Origin: Gordionus sp. m RMFG-2023
Taxonomy: Eukaryota > Nematomorpha > Gordioida > Chordodea > Parachordodidae
Direction of reading: 5' to 3'
NCBI RefSeq assembly: GCF_954871325.1
Contig: NC_088775.1
Coordinates: forward strand, 45,671,561 to 45,735,560
Length of the DNA: 64,000 bases
The notes under the pieces are model-generated. The model had not been told where the DNA came from. It made no database searches and worked only from the letters and a program-made list of their open reading frames with translations. Positions 45,795 through 56,482 of this stretch are shown piece after piece (position 1 is the stretch's first letter; each line of letters begins with the position of its first letter). A program made the position numbers and the translations under genes.

Positions 45795-45954
45795 AATACA
45801 CTAAACCGCTTGAAACCGGGTTCATAAAAATTCCTGGGTTCGGTTCGGGGTTGTAAAAATTTTATAAATGAGGTTCAGGTTCGGTTCGGGTTCAGATTTT
45901 TTTATCAAAAACCCAAGTTTACTCCTTCGGGTTCAGGTTCGGTTCAAATCCCTG
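45795..45954. repeat. hAT-like right end, GGTTCAAATCCCTG
   Basis: GGTTCGGTTCGGGG, then GGTTCAGGTTCGGTTCGGG and the end GGTTCGGTTCAAATCCCTG, inverted relative to 39445. It may be the partner of that end. Confidence 0.6.
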
Positions 45955-45959
45955 AACAT

Positions 45960-46370
45960 AGGCATATCCAGGGTGGCGGGAAGAGGCAAGGGGAAATTCC
46001 TCCTCCCTTCAGAAATATGTCATTTTTTGTGAATATCATTTTAAGTTGATGAAAAAATATCCTCCTCATCTCTCTCCCCACCTGTCCTCCAAAAATGTAT
46101 GCACATATCTTAAATATATTTTAAAAGAATTTGTTCCAGACATCTCATTTTTTGATATTACCTCTTGTAACCAATTTCGTATATTTTAAATAATGACAAT
46201 AAGTTGTTTTTATTAAAATTGACCTCCTATCCTATAAAAATATTTTCTAGCTATATATAAGCTAAGGAAACCCTGTCGAAGGCCGGGCTATAGCGGGCCA
46301 AAGGCCCTCCAATAGGGTGGTCTGGAAGGCAAAGCACCCCTCCCCTAAAAAAAAATTTTATGATACCAAA
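45960..46370. repeat. Worn copy of the 7158/23247 family plus unclassified repeat
   Basis: GGCAAGGGGAAATTCC and TTTGTGAATATCATTTTAAG match the left half of 7158-7654 and 23247-23809. Positions 46270-46350 (GAAGGCCGGGCTATAGCGGG) are a separate G/C-rich block of unknown origin. Confidence 0.45.
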
Positions 46371-46718
46371 AGTAAGAATAAATATAAACCTTATAGTTTA
46401 GATTTATATAAATATATTTAAGAAATTTAAATCCTATTTTTTAACCTGACAATTCTTAAGATTTATTAAATATGAATTAGTATGATTTTAAATTGCAATT
46501 ATAAAATAGAAAACCTGTTGATGGTTGGTCCGAAGAACGTTATTATAAATAACTATATATCAATCTAAAATATTAATTCTAAATATGCAATATCTCATAT
46601 GGGTTTTACAATATTTTACATTTATCGTATTCCAACATATATAGAGTACCTACTTTCTTATTAGCCAATTTTGTAATGTTTTATATATTTTTTAATTTAT
46701 ATGAAATAATATAATATA

Positions 46719-46760
46719 CCGGGTAGTTCAAAAAGAAACGTCGTGTTTTAAAATTTTTAC
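46719..46760. repeat. Tc1/mariner-like terminal sequence
   Basis: TA followed by CCGGGTAGTTCAAAAAGAAA has the look of a mariner-type end on a TA target. A loosely similar CCGGGTTGTGCAAAGAAGG stands at 27115. The opposite end was not found, so the element boundary is unknown. Confidence 0.4.
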
Positions 46761-47133
46761 CAAAACTCATTATTTATTTTTATATGAAATTTCATATTCC
46801 ATTAAAGGATTTATGAAACTTAATATCTTCAATTTTATTCAAAATTTCAAATAGTCATTTTATAGAAAATTGAGATTAAATATGTTAAAGCGCGACAAAT
46901 AATAACTAAAGACTCAAAATTTTCTTTTTACTAGATGGGTTCCCACTTGTTGGACTAAGATGCTCGTCTTTTTCAAAATCATAAATTATAACTCAAAACA
47001 GTAACATATTTTGAAATCTTTATTTAAATATACAATTAGAGAATTAAAATGGATAAATAAAATTAACGATATATTTTGGATAAATCCTCCCTTTTCTTGT
47101 ATAACAACTGTTAATTTATTTCCTAATCGAATG

Positions 47134-47370
47134 TTAATATAATTTTTCCTTACATAATTGAGGGCCACATTTTATAAATTTTTTCACATGTCTAAAGATA
47201 AAAAAGGTGATATCCTTTTTATAAACTAAAGTCTTTAATTTCTTCCACATATGTCCATCTAATGGATTTAGATCCGGAGGTTTATGGATATATAACAGAC
47301 AAAATTCATGTACGGATAAAGCGCTATTCGAGGAAACGTTGTCTTCCGCACCCAGGAACAAACTCATCAT
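47134..47370 (-). pseudogene. Tc1/mariner transposase C-terminal fragment
   Basis: A 78-codon minus-strand frame contains AEDNVSSNSALSVHEF, matching the QDNAS-HSA motif around the second catalytic Asp, and KPPDLNPLDGHMWKKLK, matching the SPDLNPIE/D-W-LK block with the third acidic residue. Between them the spacing is shorter than usual, suggesting a small deletion. The first catalytic Asp and the N-terminal helix-turn-helix region are missing from this frame. It belongs to the cut-and-paste Tc1/mariner superfamily; the end-like sequence at 46719 may be its right terminus. Not functional. Confidence 0.75.
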
Positions 47371-48171
47371 AAGGACAAGTTAAAAAATTACCCACAAGGA
47401 CCGTAACCTTATTTTATTTTTATAGGGTTAGACAGATAAAGTTTGTGATTAGTCCATTTTTTTTAAAGTATATGATATAAATTGCTTATAATTATATTGT
47501 AGATTCAGAATCGTTTGAAGATAGAACTATATCCGAGGCTTAATCATTTATTGAAAATTTATTAAAATTTAAAACTTTATTAACACCAAACATTTATTTA
47601 AACAATTTTAAAATAGTTTGGCCATTATCGCGCTATCTTCAAACAAAAAAAAATCGATATTCTTACAGGTTGGACCATGGTATAAGTTTTCAAATGAGCT
47701 ATTTCTAAGTTGGATTATTTCAATTAAAGCCAAGGACATGGCATTAAAATTATGATCTATTTCTCGCGAAAAGAATTTATTCCCTATAAATTAATAGACG
47801 AAATACATAATAAACCTATTGATCTTTAAAGAATTGATTTATCCTGGCCTATAAGATCAAAGAATCAATCTCTTTAATGTGTAATTTAAATAAAGGCCTC
47901 ATGGTGATATAGAATATTTTCACCCAAATAAATTTTGACATATTTATAACAAGGGTATCAAGGAATTCCTAAATCGCCGAATTAATATAAATCCCCAATA
48001 ATGAATTACAAGAAAAATTAATTTAGTTTGTTAGAATATATGACTATAAAAATCTTGCAAATAAAATATCCAAAGAAAATATAGAATTAAAAATGTTTCT
48101 TAAATAATGAATCTCAATGTAATAAATAAAAAATTTGCCTAATTTATGTGTATTATCTGTTGCGTAGTTAC

Positions 48172-48408
48172 CAATGGCGTCACTAGTGGGTGAGCCCCCT
48201 GAAAAATTTGAAAAGTCCCCAAACTTCTAAAAAAAAATTATATACTAAATATAATTTTGATAATGTTAACTAAAAAAAAGAAGTAATTTGGTAATGTTAG
48301 CTAAAAAAGGTAACTTTGGATGATATTACCTAAAAGGATAACTTTGAAAATAATTATAAAACATTTTTTGGAGCGCCCTGAGATTGTAAAGGCTAGTGAC
48401 ATCCCTCA
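48172..48408. mobile_element. Short inverted-repeat element, GTCACTAG ends
   Basis: AATGGCGTCACTAGTGGG on the left is mirrored by GGCTAGTGACATCCCTC on the right. AAAAAAGTAATTTGG and AAAAGGATAACTTTG-like repeats lie inside. It is related to 51411-51583 (ends CAGCGTCAAAGG and GTGTGACGCCACTG). Confidence 0.55.
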
Positions 48409-48829
48409 GGGTTATAATCTCCATATGCAGCATACACCGATCTATATATTTCTTATGAATTTATCCTTGTCAGTTAGGCAAGTCAATTAGCAGAATTTTA
48501 GTAAATTAAAGTTTATAAAAAAATAGATTGCATGCTAGTTTTGGTTGGACAAGATGAAAGCGTGGAATGTAAAATATTGAATCAAATTAATTTGGGGGTA
48601 TTCTCTACGAAGAAATTTGTTATAATTAAAATATAAATATTAATTTATATGCAATTTTATATGTGTAATTATAAATTAAATAAAACGTATTCATTTGCTT
48701 TTTAAAATTATATAGTTGCAATTTTCTTCACTATTCTTGCAATATTTTATAGCAGCAAGTCTAGTTTTACATGTACAGTACGTTTTATATTATATGTGAT
48801 ATATTTGATTTTCGGAAGATGATAGCTAG

Positions 48830-49200
48830 AACCGTAGCGAAGATTATAATATGGGTGGGGGGGGGCACTATTATAAGGGGTTTTTCCATAAATTTTATTG
48901 GAGGTCTTTAGTTCCACTTATTATAGACCTTTGGCTGTATTAGACTTTTATAAAAATAATTTTGGGTTTTCACTTATTTTTTATTATAAAAATGCTTTTT
49001 TTTAAATTTTAATATATAATCGTTATTTTAGAAAGTTATTAACTTTTATTAATTTTTCTTTCAAATTCTTCTTTATAGTGATATATTGTATACCCCTAAA
49101 TTTTGGAGGGAAAGAGGGTGGGAGGTGTGTAGACCTGTGCACAAGTCCCGCCTTAGATTTTTGACCACGCTGACCTGCTATTAAAATTCGGCGACGTGCG
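48830..49200. repeat. Worn ACGTAGCC-type element in reverse orientation
   Basis: AACCGTAGCGAAGATT and a poly-G run, then AATTTTATTGGAGGTC and TTTTGGGTTTTCAC, are reverse-complement matches to the right half of 7158-7654. Positions 49130-49190 add a GACCTGTGCACAAGTCCCGC block of the CCCGG-rich group. Confidence 0.45.
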
Positions 49201-50440
49201 GTGTGATATATGCTTGATTATTATTTAAATCATTTATTTCGCTTTTGTTAATTTTAATGTATTTTTAAAATAATATATACTTAATTATTTATTACATCAT
49301 TAATTTAATTAATGATTATGACTGCACTTAAAAAACATTCATTCCAATATATTTATTGTTTCATTGCTTATTACTGGATTAGTGTCAACATCTTCACTTA
49401 TATGTTGTTTTAATAACATTAACCTTAACTTCTCAACTTGTTTTCAATAATATTAAAATAATCGATATAGAAATCTTTTTTTCCAAATTACCAACCAGCC
49501 AGAGTCATAAGCTTAGAGAAAGATTAAATTATTTTAGTCTGACTGGGACCTGATGAAGGATTTTTAATTTCCCAATAAAATTTATACGCCAACATGCCAT
49601 TATCAGCGGCCATACATCAGCCGAGGTTACTTCAGAATCAGATTATCTTAAGATATTATCTATTATAATTAAGCATCCATAATTCTTTACCAGATTTTAG
49701 AATAACTAGAAAATTTGACTAAATAAGTAGCCTTAGATAATTTTTTTTATTTATTATTTTCGCATCATGCTTCATAGATAATGATGAATTAGATTTTTGA
49801 AAAATGAAAGCATTGGATCTTCCCTAACTTTTAAATTTAGCTTTATCAAAATCCTGACTAATCCCATTACAAGCACAGCCATAGAATGTATTTTCCATAC
49901 TTTGGTTCATTTTGAACTCTAGAAGATTTGATAGTTATAATCTAATAAAATCGTTATTGGTGTTTTATTTTGAACAATATTATTATAAATTTAAATTCAA
50001 AATTTGCCTAATAAATTTTGCCGCATAATTTTCAGTCTGCCCCATCTCAGATCATATTTAATCAAGTTTTAGCACAGTGTGGCAAAAGTTCCTTCAGGTG
50101 GTCGATAAAATACTCAGACATAATGTAAGCTCTTCTTTTTACAATATTTTTAATTTACAAAATTATCATCCGTGATTTAATAAAAGGTGTTTGTTTTATA
50201 ATCAGATTTCTTTGATAATCGAAATATATTGTGTTATAATTTATAATTAGAGAAAATTTTTTAAAAGGCGAGCATCCATCTATAATCCAACATAAGAAAA
50301 ACCCATCTAGCCAGTTTTTTTAAAGTTATTTTTTGTTATATTTTGGCATTTTGATCTCAATTGTTTTTAAAACGATTCCATCAAATTTGCAAATATTTTT
50401 AGAACCCTCTAATAAAATTAAAAATTTTATCAAAAACATG
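49201..50440. other. Non-coding stretch
   Basis: AT-rich; no domain, palindrome or repeat boundary recognised. Confidence 0.4.
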
Positions 50441-50444
50441 CTGT

Positions 50445-50600
50445 GTTGTTAAATGGTACTTATAAAAGTAGCGCTAAAGTTACCGCTACTTTTCAAAAAA
50501 GTAGCGTGCTCTGGCTTCCGTTATTTTTTTTAAAGTTACGAGCTAAATGCTATCATTTTAAAAAGTACCCACGACTCTTTAGACTACTTTACATAATCGT
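50445..50600. repeat. GTAGCGCTA-type transposon end
   Basis: GTGTTGTTAAATGGTAC, then AAAAGTAGCGCTAAAGTTAC and CGCTACTTTTC repeats. It resembles both ends of 62849-63497. No partner end is seen nearby. Confidence 0.45.
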
Positions 50601-51009
50601 CGGCTGAGGATTGCAGTATACCATATCCATTTTCCAACATTACAAGAAGCAAGAGCATTTTTAAAAAGATCCGTCAAATTTTCAAGGAAAAGGCATAGAT
50701 TTCATAGAATACATGTTCTTATACTTTTTAAATGCTAAAATTAAAGTTGACTATGGACCTAAAACATAATATAATGATAGACACACTGAAAAATATGCAA
50801 TTAAAATCAATTACTCATCACAATATTTTACTTTTTTATAAATTCTGATTAACCTATTATAAAAACATTATATTATATTAAGAACCGATCTTCTTCCAGT
50901 GTAATTTCGCTTATTTTATCAGTCGCATCCTCTCCGACATATTAGTATTTTAGATCAATATCTAGACTAAATTTGATTTAAAAGGCAAATTTTAAATAAA
51001 TAAATTTAT

Positions 51010-51297
51010 CAGAAACTTGCAGAGGCACCATTTAACGGCGGACTTGGCCTGGATTTTTTTTAAAAAATTTCAGCTCTGCATGAATTTTTTTATCCGATTT
51101 TTTTTTAAAAAATTTTTCAGTCCGGCCAGGGTTTTATAGGCCCTCCCCAGATCTTTTTTAAATATATATCATTTTTTTTAATAATTATAATTAATAATGG
51201 CGATTTAAAATATTTGGTTTAAAATATTTGATCCGGCCGGCCCGGATATTTTTCAAATTTTTTTTAGCGAGCTTACGGCTGGGCCTGCAGGACTCTG
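51010..51297. mobile_element. hAT-like non-autonomous element, CCCGG-rich family
   Basis: The left end CAGAAACTTGCAGAGG and the right end GGGCCTGCAGGACTCTG are inverted. The flanks AAATTTAT and AAATTTTT match at 7 of 8. The interior has GGCCAGGGTTTTA and GGCCGGCCCGGATA words. Confidence 0.75.
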
Positions 51298-51410
51298 AAA
51301 TTTTTAAAGTTTAAATTCTCATCTACCCATTCTTTCACATAAATTTCCTTAATGTAGAATCAATTTCTATCACAATTTGTTCTTTTGCCAAATATAAGAT
51401 ATAGCAGCGT

Positions 51411-51583
51411 CAAAGGGGGGAGGGGGCTCAGGGGTTAGAGCCCGTAAAAAGTTTGGAGATACCCCTGAAATTTTTAATTTTTTAGAAGATAATTTTTAAA
51501 AAAAGAAGGTAATTTCTAAAAAAAAATTCCATTCTTTTGTTGAGCCTACTGAGATTGCCAAGGTTAGTGTGTGACGCCACTGA
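51411..51583. mobile_element. Short inverted-repeat element, GTGACGCCACTG end
   Basis: CAGCGTCAAAGGGGGGAGG on the left and GGTTAGTGTGTGACGCCACTG on the right are inverted. Flanks of ATAT are on both sides. About 170 bp, non-coding. Confidence 0.5.
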
Positions 51584-52179
51584 TATCATTTTAATAAGAT
51601 AGATTCACCCCCTTTATCGATAGTTTATTTAACAACGATATTGATGTTGGTAGGTATCTTTTGTCTTTAATCATTAGTAAAATATTTCCCCCAATAAATG
51701 TGAAAAAGATTTCTTCATAAATTTCAAAATTGGTAATAGGAAAAAAAAACCCCCGGAAAATAACCCCGGAAAAAAACTCCGTAAAAATACCCCTGGAAAA
51801 AAACCTCCGGAAAAACTCCCAGGAAAAAACTCCCGGAAAAAACACCATGGAAAAAAAACTTATTTTTCTGATCTTTTCTCAATTTTTTTTCTTCTCAATT
51901 TAATTTTGATAAATAAATTTATAAGTGATTGCTCATTCATTAAGGGTTTAAATTAATATTTAATCAACAGAATTAAAATTGTTTATCAGTATTGAAAACC
52001 CTAAAATTCCTGGTATTTAGACAATTGAAAATTGATAATTTGTATCATCTTTTATGGTATGTAAAGACAAAAAAATTTTTTATTGTATTTTAATTTGATA
52101 ATTTATAATATAATATTTAAGTTTTTTTTTTAAAAACTTTATTATTTATTCATAATCATTAAATTACAGAGGATTAAAA

Positions 52180-52232
52180 AATATATATTAAAATGGATAT
52201 ATTAAAATGGATATATTAAAATGGATATATTA
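52180..52232. repeat. 14-bp tandem repeat, ATGGATATATTAAA
   Basis: Three to four head-to-tail units directly left of the left 90-nt arm. Confidence 0.85.
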
Positions 52233-52320
52233 AAAATTAAATATAAAAAAAATAAATATATAATACATATATAATCTATGAAGACATTAAAAAGGACTAT
52301 AAAAAAAATATATATTTAAA
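52231..52320 (+). repeat. Left arm of 90-nt inverted repeat around the RT cassette
   Basis: Pairs with 54590-54679 at all but about five positions, including CTATGAAGACATTAAAAA and AATTAAATATAAAAAAAAT. It ends about 10 bases before the first in-frame codons of the reverse transcriptase (just after TAA at 52329). Confidence 0.9.
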
Positions 52321-52362
52321 AACAAAATAAACAGCCTTAATATCAATTCAGCCCTTCGGGTC

Positions 52363-53259
52363 ATGACCTCTGAAGATTCCTTAGCTCCAAACAATGAGTC
52401 CACTCTAGAAGCCTTGCTTCTAAAACACCCTTCATGTGATTCAGAATTTGCCTTCTCAAGCCAAAACGATCATATAGCCCCTGAAATCAACTCTGATGAG
52501 ACGATCAAAGCTGTCAGATCTTTCAAAAGAGACTCTTCTGGAGGCCTAGATGGCATTCGTGCTATTTTCATCCAAGACATTTTAAAACATAGCATATCAT
52601 GCAAAGCCCTCTTGCAGAACCTTACCAGGTTATTAAATTTAATTCTTAATGGGCTCCTCCCACCACCTATCATTCCTATTCTCTTTGGTGCCCGCCTTAT
52701 AGCCCTCAAAAAAAAGGATGGAGGTATCCGCCCAATTGCTGTTGGGTCGTTCTTCAGAAGGACTATCTCTAAGATCATTGCCTCACGAATAAAGGAATCT
52801 CTTTCTTCATTCCTGTCGCCACTTCAGCTAGGGTTTGGTGTACCTGGAGGCTCTGAAATTTCGGCCCATCTTGCTCGCATTACCCTCTCAAATAATATTC
52901 CAGACAATGTCGTTTTAAAACTTGATTTCAAAAATGCTTTCAATACAATCAAACGTCAATATTTCGTTCCCTTGTTTTGCCACAAATATCCTCAATATTC
53001 TACATACATTCTCAACAGTTACTCTAGCCCTACCTTTTTAAAGTACAATAACAACATAATAAAATCTCAGGAGGGAATCCAACAAGGAGACCCCTTAGGC
53101 CCAGCCCTTTTTTGCATCGGGATACACAAAATAATCCTGGATATTCAATCTATATCTAACCTCACTTTAAATTCCTGGTACCTCGATGACGGTATAGTCT
53201 CAGGCAACCTCTCCACAGTCATGTCCATTCCCACCATCATCGAAAATCCTATTATATAA
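52363..53259 (+). CDS. Non-LTR reverse transcriptase, N-terminally truncated
   Basis: A 298-codon open frame with reverse transcriptase motifs in order: LKKKDGGIRPIAVG (finger, about residue 115), LKLDFKNAFNTI (first catalytic Asp, residue 188), EGIQQGDPLGPALF (residue 237) and WYLDDG (residue 272, catalytic Asp pair). The open frame reaches ten codons upstream of the ATG, then hits a stop just inside the left inverted repeat. The family's usual N-terminal region is thus absent, so it looks like a 3' piece. WYLDDG with GDPLGP and a downstream restriction-like nuclease suggest an R2/HERO-type retroelement. The enzyme would copy element RNA at a nicked target. The frame breaks at 53259; coding resumes in another frame (GLSLNLPKCEICFL, then LGSPIGGEKAIE) to about 53480. 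Confidence 0.85.
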   Translation: MTSEDSLAPNNESTLEALLLKHPSCDSEFAFSSQNDHIAPEINSDETIKAVRSFKRDSSGGLDGIRAIFIQDILKHSISCKALLQNLTRLLNLILNGLLPPPIIPILFGARLIALKKKDGGIRPIAVGSFFRRTISKIIASRIKESLSSFLSPLQLGFGVPGGSEISAHLARITLSNNIPDNVVLKLDFKNAFNTIKRQYFVPLFCHKYPQYSTYILNSYSSPTFLKYNNNIIKSQEGIQQGDPLGPALFCIGIHKIILDIQSISNLTLNSWYLDDGIVSGNLSTVMSIPTIIENPII

Positions 53260-53522
53260 CAGGACTATCTCTCAACCTCCCCAAATGTGAGATTTGCTTC
53301 TTAAACCCTACAACATCCATCCCTTCAGAAACTACATTCCTCGCCATCAACAGAGAAGAGATGACACATCTTGGATCACCGATAGGGGGTGAAAAAGCAA
53401 TCGAAACTTTTTTAAACAAATCCCTCGACAATTTATCTAATTTAAACTCACTTTTTAATTTCCTACCCGCTCATCAATCCTTTTTTTAATCAAAAACTAT
53501 TTTAATATACCCAAAATCCTCT

Positions 53523-54467
53523 ATGCCCTGCGATCCTCACCGAATCTTCAAATGCAGCCATTTGCTAGTTTCCCACGAAACCCAAATTAAGGATATCCTA
53601 GAAAACATATTAAACCTTAAATTCTCCAATTCATCTTGGCTCCAGGCCACCCTTCCATGGAAGTCTGGTGGTATTGGTATCCGATCCCCCTTACAACTTT
53701 CCCTCTCAGCCTTTATCTCATCTCGTCTTGCTGCTCAATCTATTATCGACAATGGATCTACTCCTTCAGATACTGATCTCTCACAGGCCCTCACCTTTTG
53801 GGACAACAACTGCTCTCCCACCCTTAGCCTCCAAAAAGACTGGGATGCTCCTCTGATCGCCCGTTCCGTTGAATATCTTATTTCGAACAGGCCCTTTGAG
53901 GAAAATCCCAATAATTTGCTACTAAATGCAAACTCTGGCTACGAATGGTTGGAAGCCATCCCCAGCGCCAATCTTGGCCTCCTCATGACTGGCGAACAGC
54001 TACGTATATCTTTAGCCCTCCTCCTCGGCTGTAATGTCGTAGTTCTCTCCATCTGCATCGACTGTGGTCAGCCCATTGAATCGAAGGCTTACCATCCCTT
54101 GCACTGCAAGTTCTCCCGTGGACGACAACCTCGTCATAAATCTATCTATAACATTTTACTAGCCGCCCTCAAAAAAGTTAATATCCCATCTACCCTCGAA
54201 CCAGTGGGTCTTTCAAACGAATACGCCATACGCCCTGATGGTATTTCTCTCATACCCTGGTCTAATGGTTTTCCGCTAACATGGGATTACACTTGCGTTG
54301 ATTTTGCAGCCAAGTCTAACCTCTCATTTTCTGCTATCGAAAAGGCAGAAATCCTTAAAAAAAATAAATACGCTGGCCTCGCCAACACTATGTTCATTCC
54401 TATGTTTACCAATACCCTAGGCATGTTTGGAAACGAGGCCCTCAATTTCATCATAGGAAAAAAATGA
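53523..54467 (+). CDS. Restriction-like endonuclease end of the non-LTR element
   Basis: 314 codons following the reverse transcriptase after two frame changes. A CX2C-X9-HX3C knuckle (CIDCG, then HPLHC) stands near residue 178. RPDG at residue 237 and WDYTCVD at 254, with a Lys/Glu-rich helix after it (AEILKKNKY), form a PD-(D/E)XK-type site. This order (RT, zinc knuckle, restriction-like nuclease at the C-terminus) marks the R2-type superclade, in which the nuclease nicks target DNA to prime reverse transcription. The catalytic residues look intact, and the frame is open to a proper stop 120 bases before the right inverted arm. The original single polyprotein is broken here by at least two frameshifts, so it is a damaged copy. 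Codon use is much richer in C than in the surroundings. Confidence 0.82.
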   Translation: MPCDPHRIFKCSHLLVSHETQIKDILENILNLKFSNSSWLQATLPWKSGGIGIRSPLQLSLSAFISSRLAAQSIIDNGSTPSDTDLSQALTFWDNNCSPTLSLQKDWDAPLIARSVEYLISNRPFEENPNNLLLNANSGYEWLEAIPSANLGLLMTGEQLRISLALLLGCNVVVLSICIDCGQPIESKAYHPLHCKFSRGRQPRHKSIYNILLAALKKVNIPSTLEPVGLSNEYAIRPDGISLIPWSNGFPLTWDYTCVDFAAKSNLSFSAIEKAEILKKNKYAGLANTMFIPMFTNTLGMFGNEALNFIIGKK

Positions 54468-54589
54468 GACAGATCTCAGGGGACCCTAATGAAGGATTTT
54501 ACCTTCGCCAGCAGATATCCCTGGAAATTTGCCGGTCTAATTTTTTAAGTATTCACTCTTCTCTTGGATGATATATACCCCCATTTTTT

Positions 54590-54679
54590 TTTAATATATA
54601 TATTTTTTTATAGTCATTTTTAATGTCTTCATAGATTATATATATATTATATATTTATTTTTTTTATATTTAATTTTTA
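54590..54679 (-). repeat. Right arm of 90-nt inverted repeat around the RT cassette
   Basis: Inverted partner of 52231-52320. It ends 42 bases before the ATG of the MULE transposase. Outside the arms, left ATTATTTATTCATAA (52140-52154) and right ATTATTTAAGTCATAA (54680-54695) are loosely similar and might be a decayed target duplication. Confidence 0.9.
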
Positions 54680-54721
54680 ATTATTTAAGTCATAAAATTT
54701 TAATTTTATTTAAAAAAACTA

Positions 54722-55686
54722 ATGGATCTAATTCATCCTGGAAAAATCATATTTGAAGGTTATTCTTATATCATCCATGAAAAATGTGTAAACAAGATAA
54801 GATGGCGCTGTTCAAAATATTCATCTTTCAAATGCCGGGCAACTTTCATCAAAGCTTGAAAATCAAAACCCGATAGTTGAAACAACTCATAATCATCCAT
54901 AAAATTTCGATAGACTAGTAGCAAGGAAATCTGTTGCAAACATGAAGAAACGACGTGCAGACGCTTTAGCAAAACCTCTTTAAATTTATGCAGAGGAAGT
55001 TGTAAAATTAGATCAAAGTGTTCAGTCACACATGATATCTGAAGATTCAATCAAAAGAACTCTAAGGATCATAGGACAAAGAACAACCACCCTTCAAATC
55101 TTGATAATTTGGAAGACATAGTTATTGAAGGTATTAGTATAAATTAAATTATATTTTCATAAAAATTTAAATATTATAGGTGATTGGGCGAATTGTGGTT
55201 CCCAGAACGAAAAAAGATTTTTATTATTTGATAATGGCCTACAAGCTGAAGAACGCATCATCATGTTTGCAACGGATAAATTCTTGAATTTAATATCAAA
55301 TACAACAGCATGGTATATGGATGGGTACCCCAAAAATTTTCTACAATTATATATCGTTAGAATATCAATAAACAATATTTTTATCACCGCTGTTTATTGT
55401 GTACTACAAAAAAAAACACAAAATACTTATGAAAAAATATTCTAAATATTACTGTCTAAATGTCAAGAAAGGGATTTATTTCCTGATACGTTATATATAT
55501 ACATGGATTTCTAAAAGTCTGCTATGAGCGCGGTTAAAACTGTCATTGGTATGTTTTTTAATATGTTAAATTATTTACATTTATTTTTTCAATTAGGGTA
55601 TCATATCATAATCAGAGGATGCTTTTACCATTTGTGTCAAAGTAACCACAGGAAAATACAAAAGCTAGGTCTAGAAAGCCAATAAG
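54722..55686 (+). pseudogene. MULE transposase with FLYWCH finger, two introns, broken
   Basis: The ATG at 54722 opens a FLYWCH zinc finger (FEGYSYIIHEKC, then WRCSKYSSFKCRATF). The Mutator-like catalytic domain follows after intron 1: IIMFATDKFLNL, WYMDGYPKNFLQLY (first catalytic Asp), YIYMDF (second Asp region) and, after intron 2, RGCFYHLCQSNHRKIQKLGL (the GC-FH-Q motif). Introns are 55131-55179 (GTATTAG...ATTATAG) and 55549-55596 (GTATGT...CAATTAG); both are phase 1 and restore the conserved reading. Breaks: TGA at 54857 with a frame change, further changes before intron 1, stops at about 55442 and within the second Asp motif, and a stop at 55684 that cuts off the C-terminus with the last catalytic Glu. 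Mutator transposases cut and paste DNA. This copy is dead. Confidence 0.88.
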
Positions 55687-55799
55687 TAAATTCTAAAAAA
55701 AAAATTCGGGGTTTTTTTTCCTGGGGGTTTTCCGGGGGTTTTTTTCCGGGATTCTTCTAAATTATGTACACTTAAATTTAAAAATTAAATTAATAAAAA

Positions 55800-56482
55800 A
55801 AATTAAAATTTCAAAATTTATTATAAAATAGTAAATAAATTTTCGTATATATTTAATTAGAAAGTGGTGTACTTCGCTAATCTCAAAAAAATAGACGCTT
55901 TACTGCTATAGTACATTACAAAATAAGTAGAGCTACGTAAACAACTTTAGTGACGTATTTTTATATTTATAAAGTAATCAGCAACGTATTTTTTTGAGTC
56001 AACCGATTTATATGTTGCAGTTAATTCGAGTAATCAGTTAATACACAGATTGCTTGATTAATATCTTAGTCGATTCGTATATTATCAATACATAAATTAA
56101 AGAAGAAAAGGTTCATAATAAAATTGTCTAAAATTTATAAGTCCGGTATTATACATACACAGCTAATCAGATTATTTTTAAAATTTGAAAAATGCTTCCA
56201 GCAAATAATCATACTATTTGTCAACTATATTTCCGACAATTTTGCAAGATATTATGTTAAATACTAAGACATATTTAATTATGCTAATTGACTGTTATTA
56301 AATTCTTTTTCATTTTTTACTTTAAATCCAGTCTTATAACAACAACAAAAATTATACTTAAACCATCATTTTTTTAGTGGATCAGTTAAGACTTACTTAC
56401 CACATAGGTACGTTTGTCCAAAAAAAAATTCAGATCAATTTTTAAAATAATGTTTAAAAAATATTCAACAAAAAAAAGTCGA
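55800..56482. other. Non-coding stretch
   Basis: AT-rich; no gene or clear repeat seen between the MULE and the following long-inverted-repeat element. Confidence 0.4.

Larger units (their letters stand above)
51745..55762 (+). mobile_element. Mutator-like (MULE) element with CCCCGGAAAA-repeat ends and inner RT cassette
   Basis: The left side (51745-51850) is a run of CCCCGGAAAAAAA-type units. The right side (55700-55762) is the same motif inverted (TTTTTCCGGGGG). Between them lies a MULE transposase reading rightward. The repeats therefore look like inverted ends, as in many Mutator-like and Foldback elements. A separate cassette with its own inverted repeats (52231-54679) sits between the left end and the transposase start. 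The exact tips and target duplication could not be fixed. Confidence 0.65.

Noticed and set aside
45944-45954. GGTTCAAATCC, resembling a tRNA B box
   Set aside because: No cloverleaf fits; it is part of the GGTTCAAATCCCTG hAT end.
51591-51848. 85-codon minus-strand frame with Gly/Phe/Arg repeats
   Set aside because: Arises from the CCCCGGAAAA units at the MULE left end.
52470-52778. 102-codon minus-strand frame
   Set aside because: Antisense to the reverse transcriptase.
54766-55387. Minus-strand frames opposite the MULE transposase
   Set aside because: The plus strand carries the FLYWCH and MULE motifs; these are shadows.
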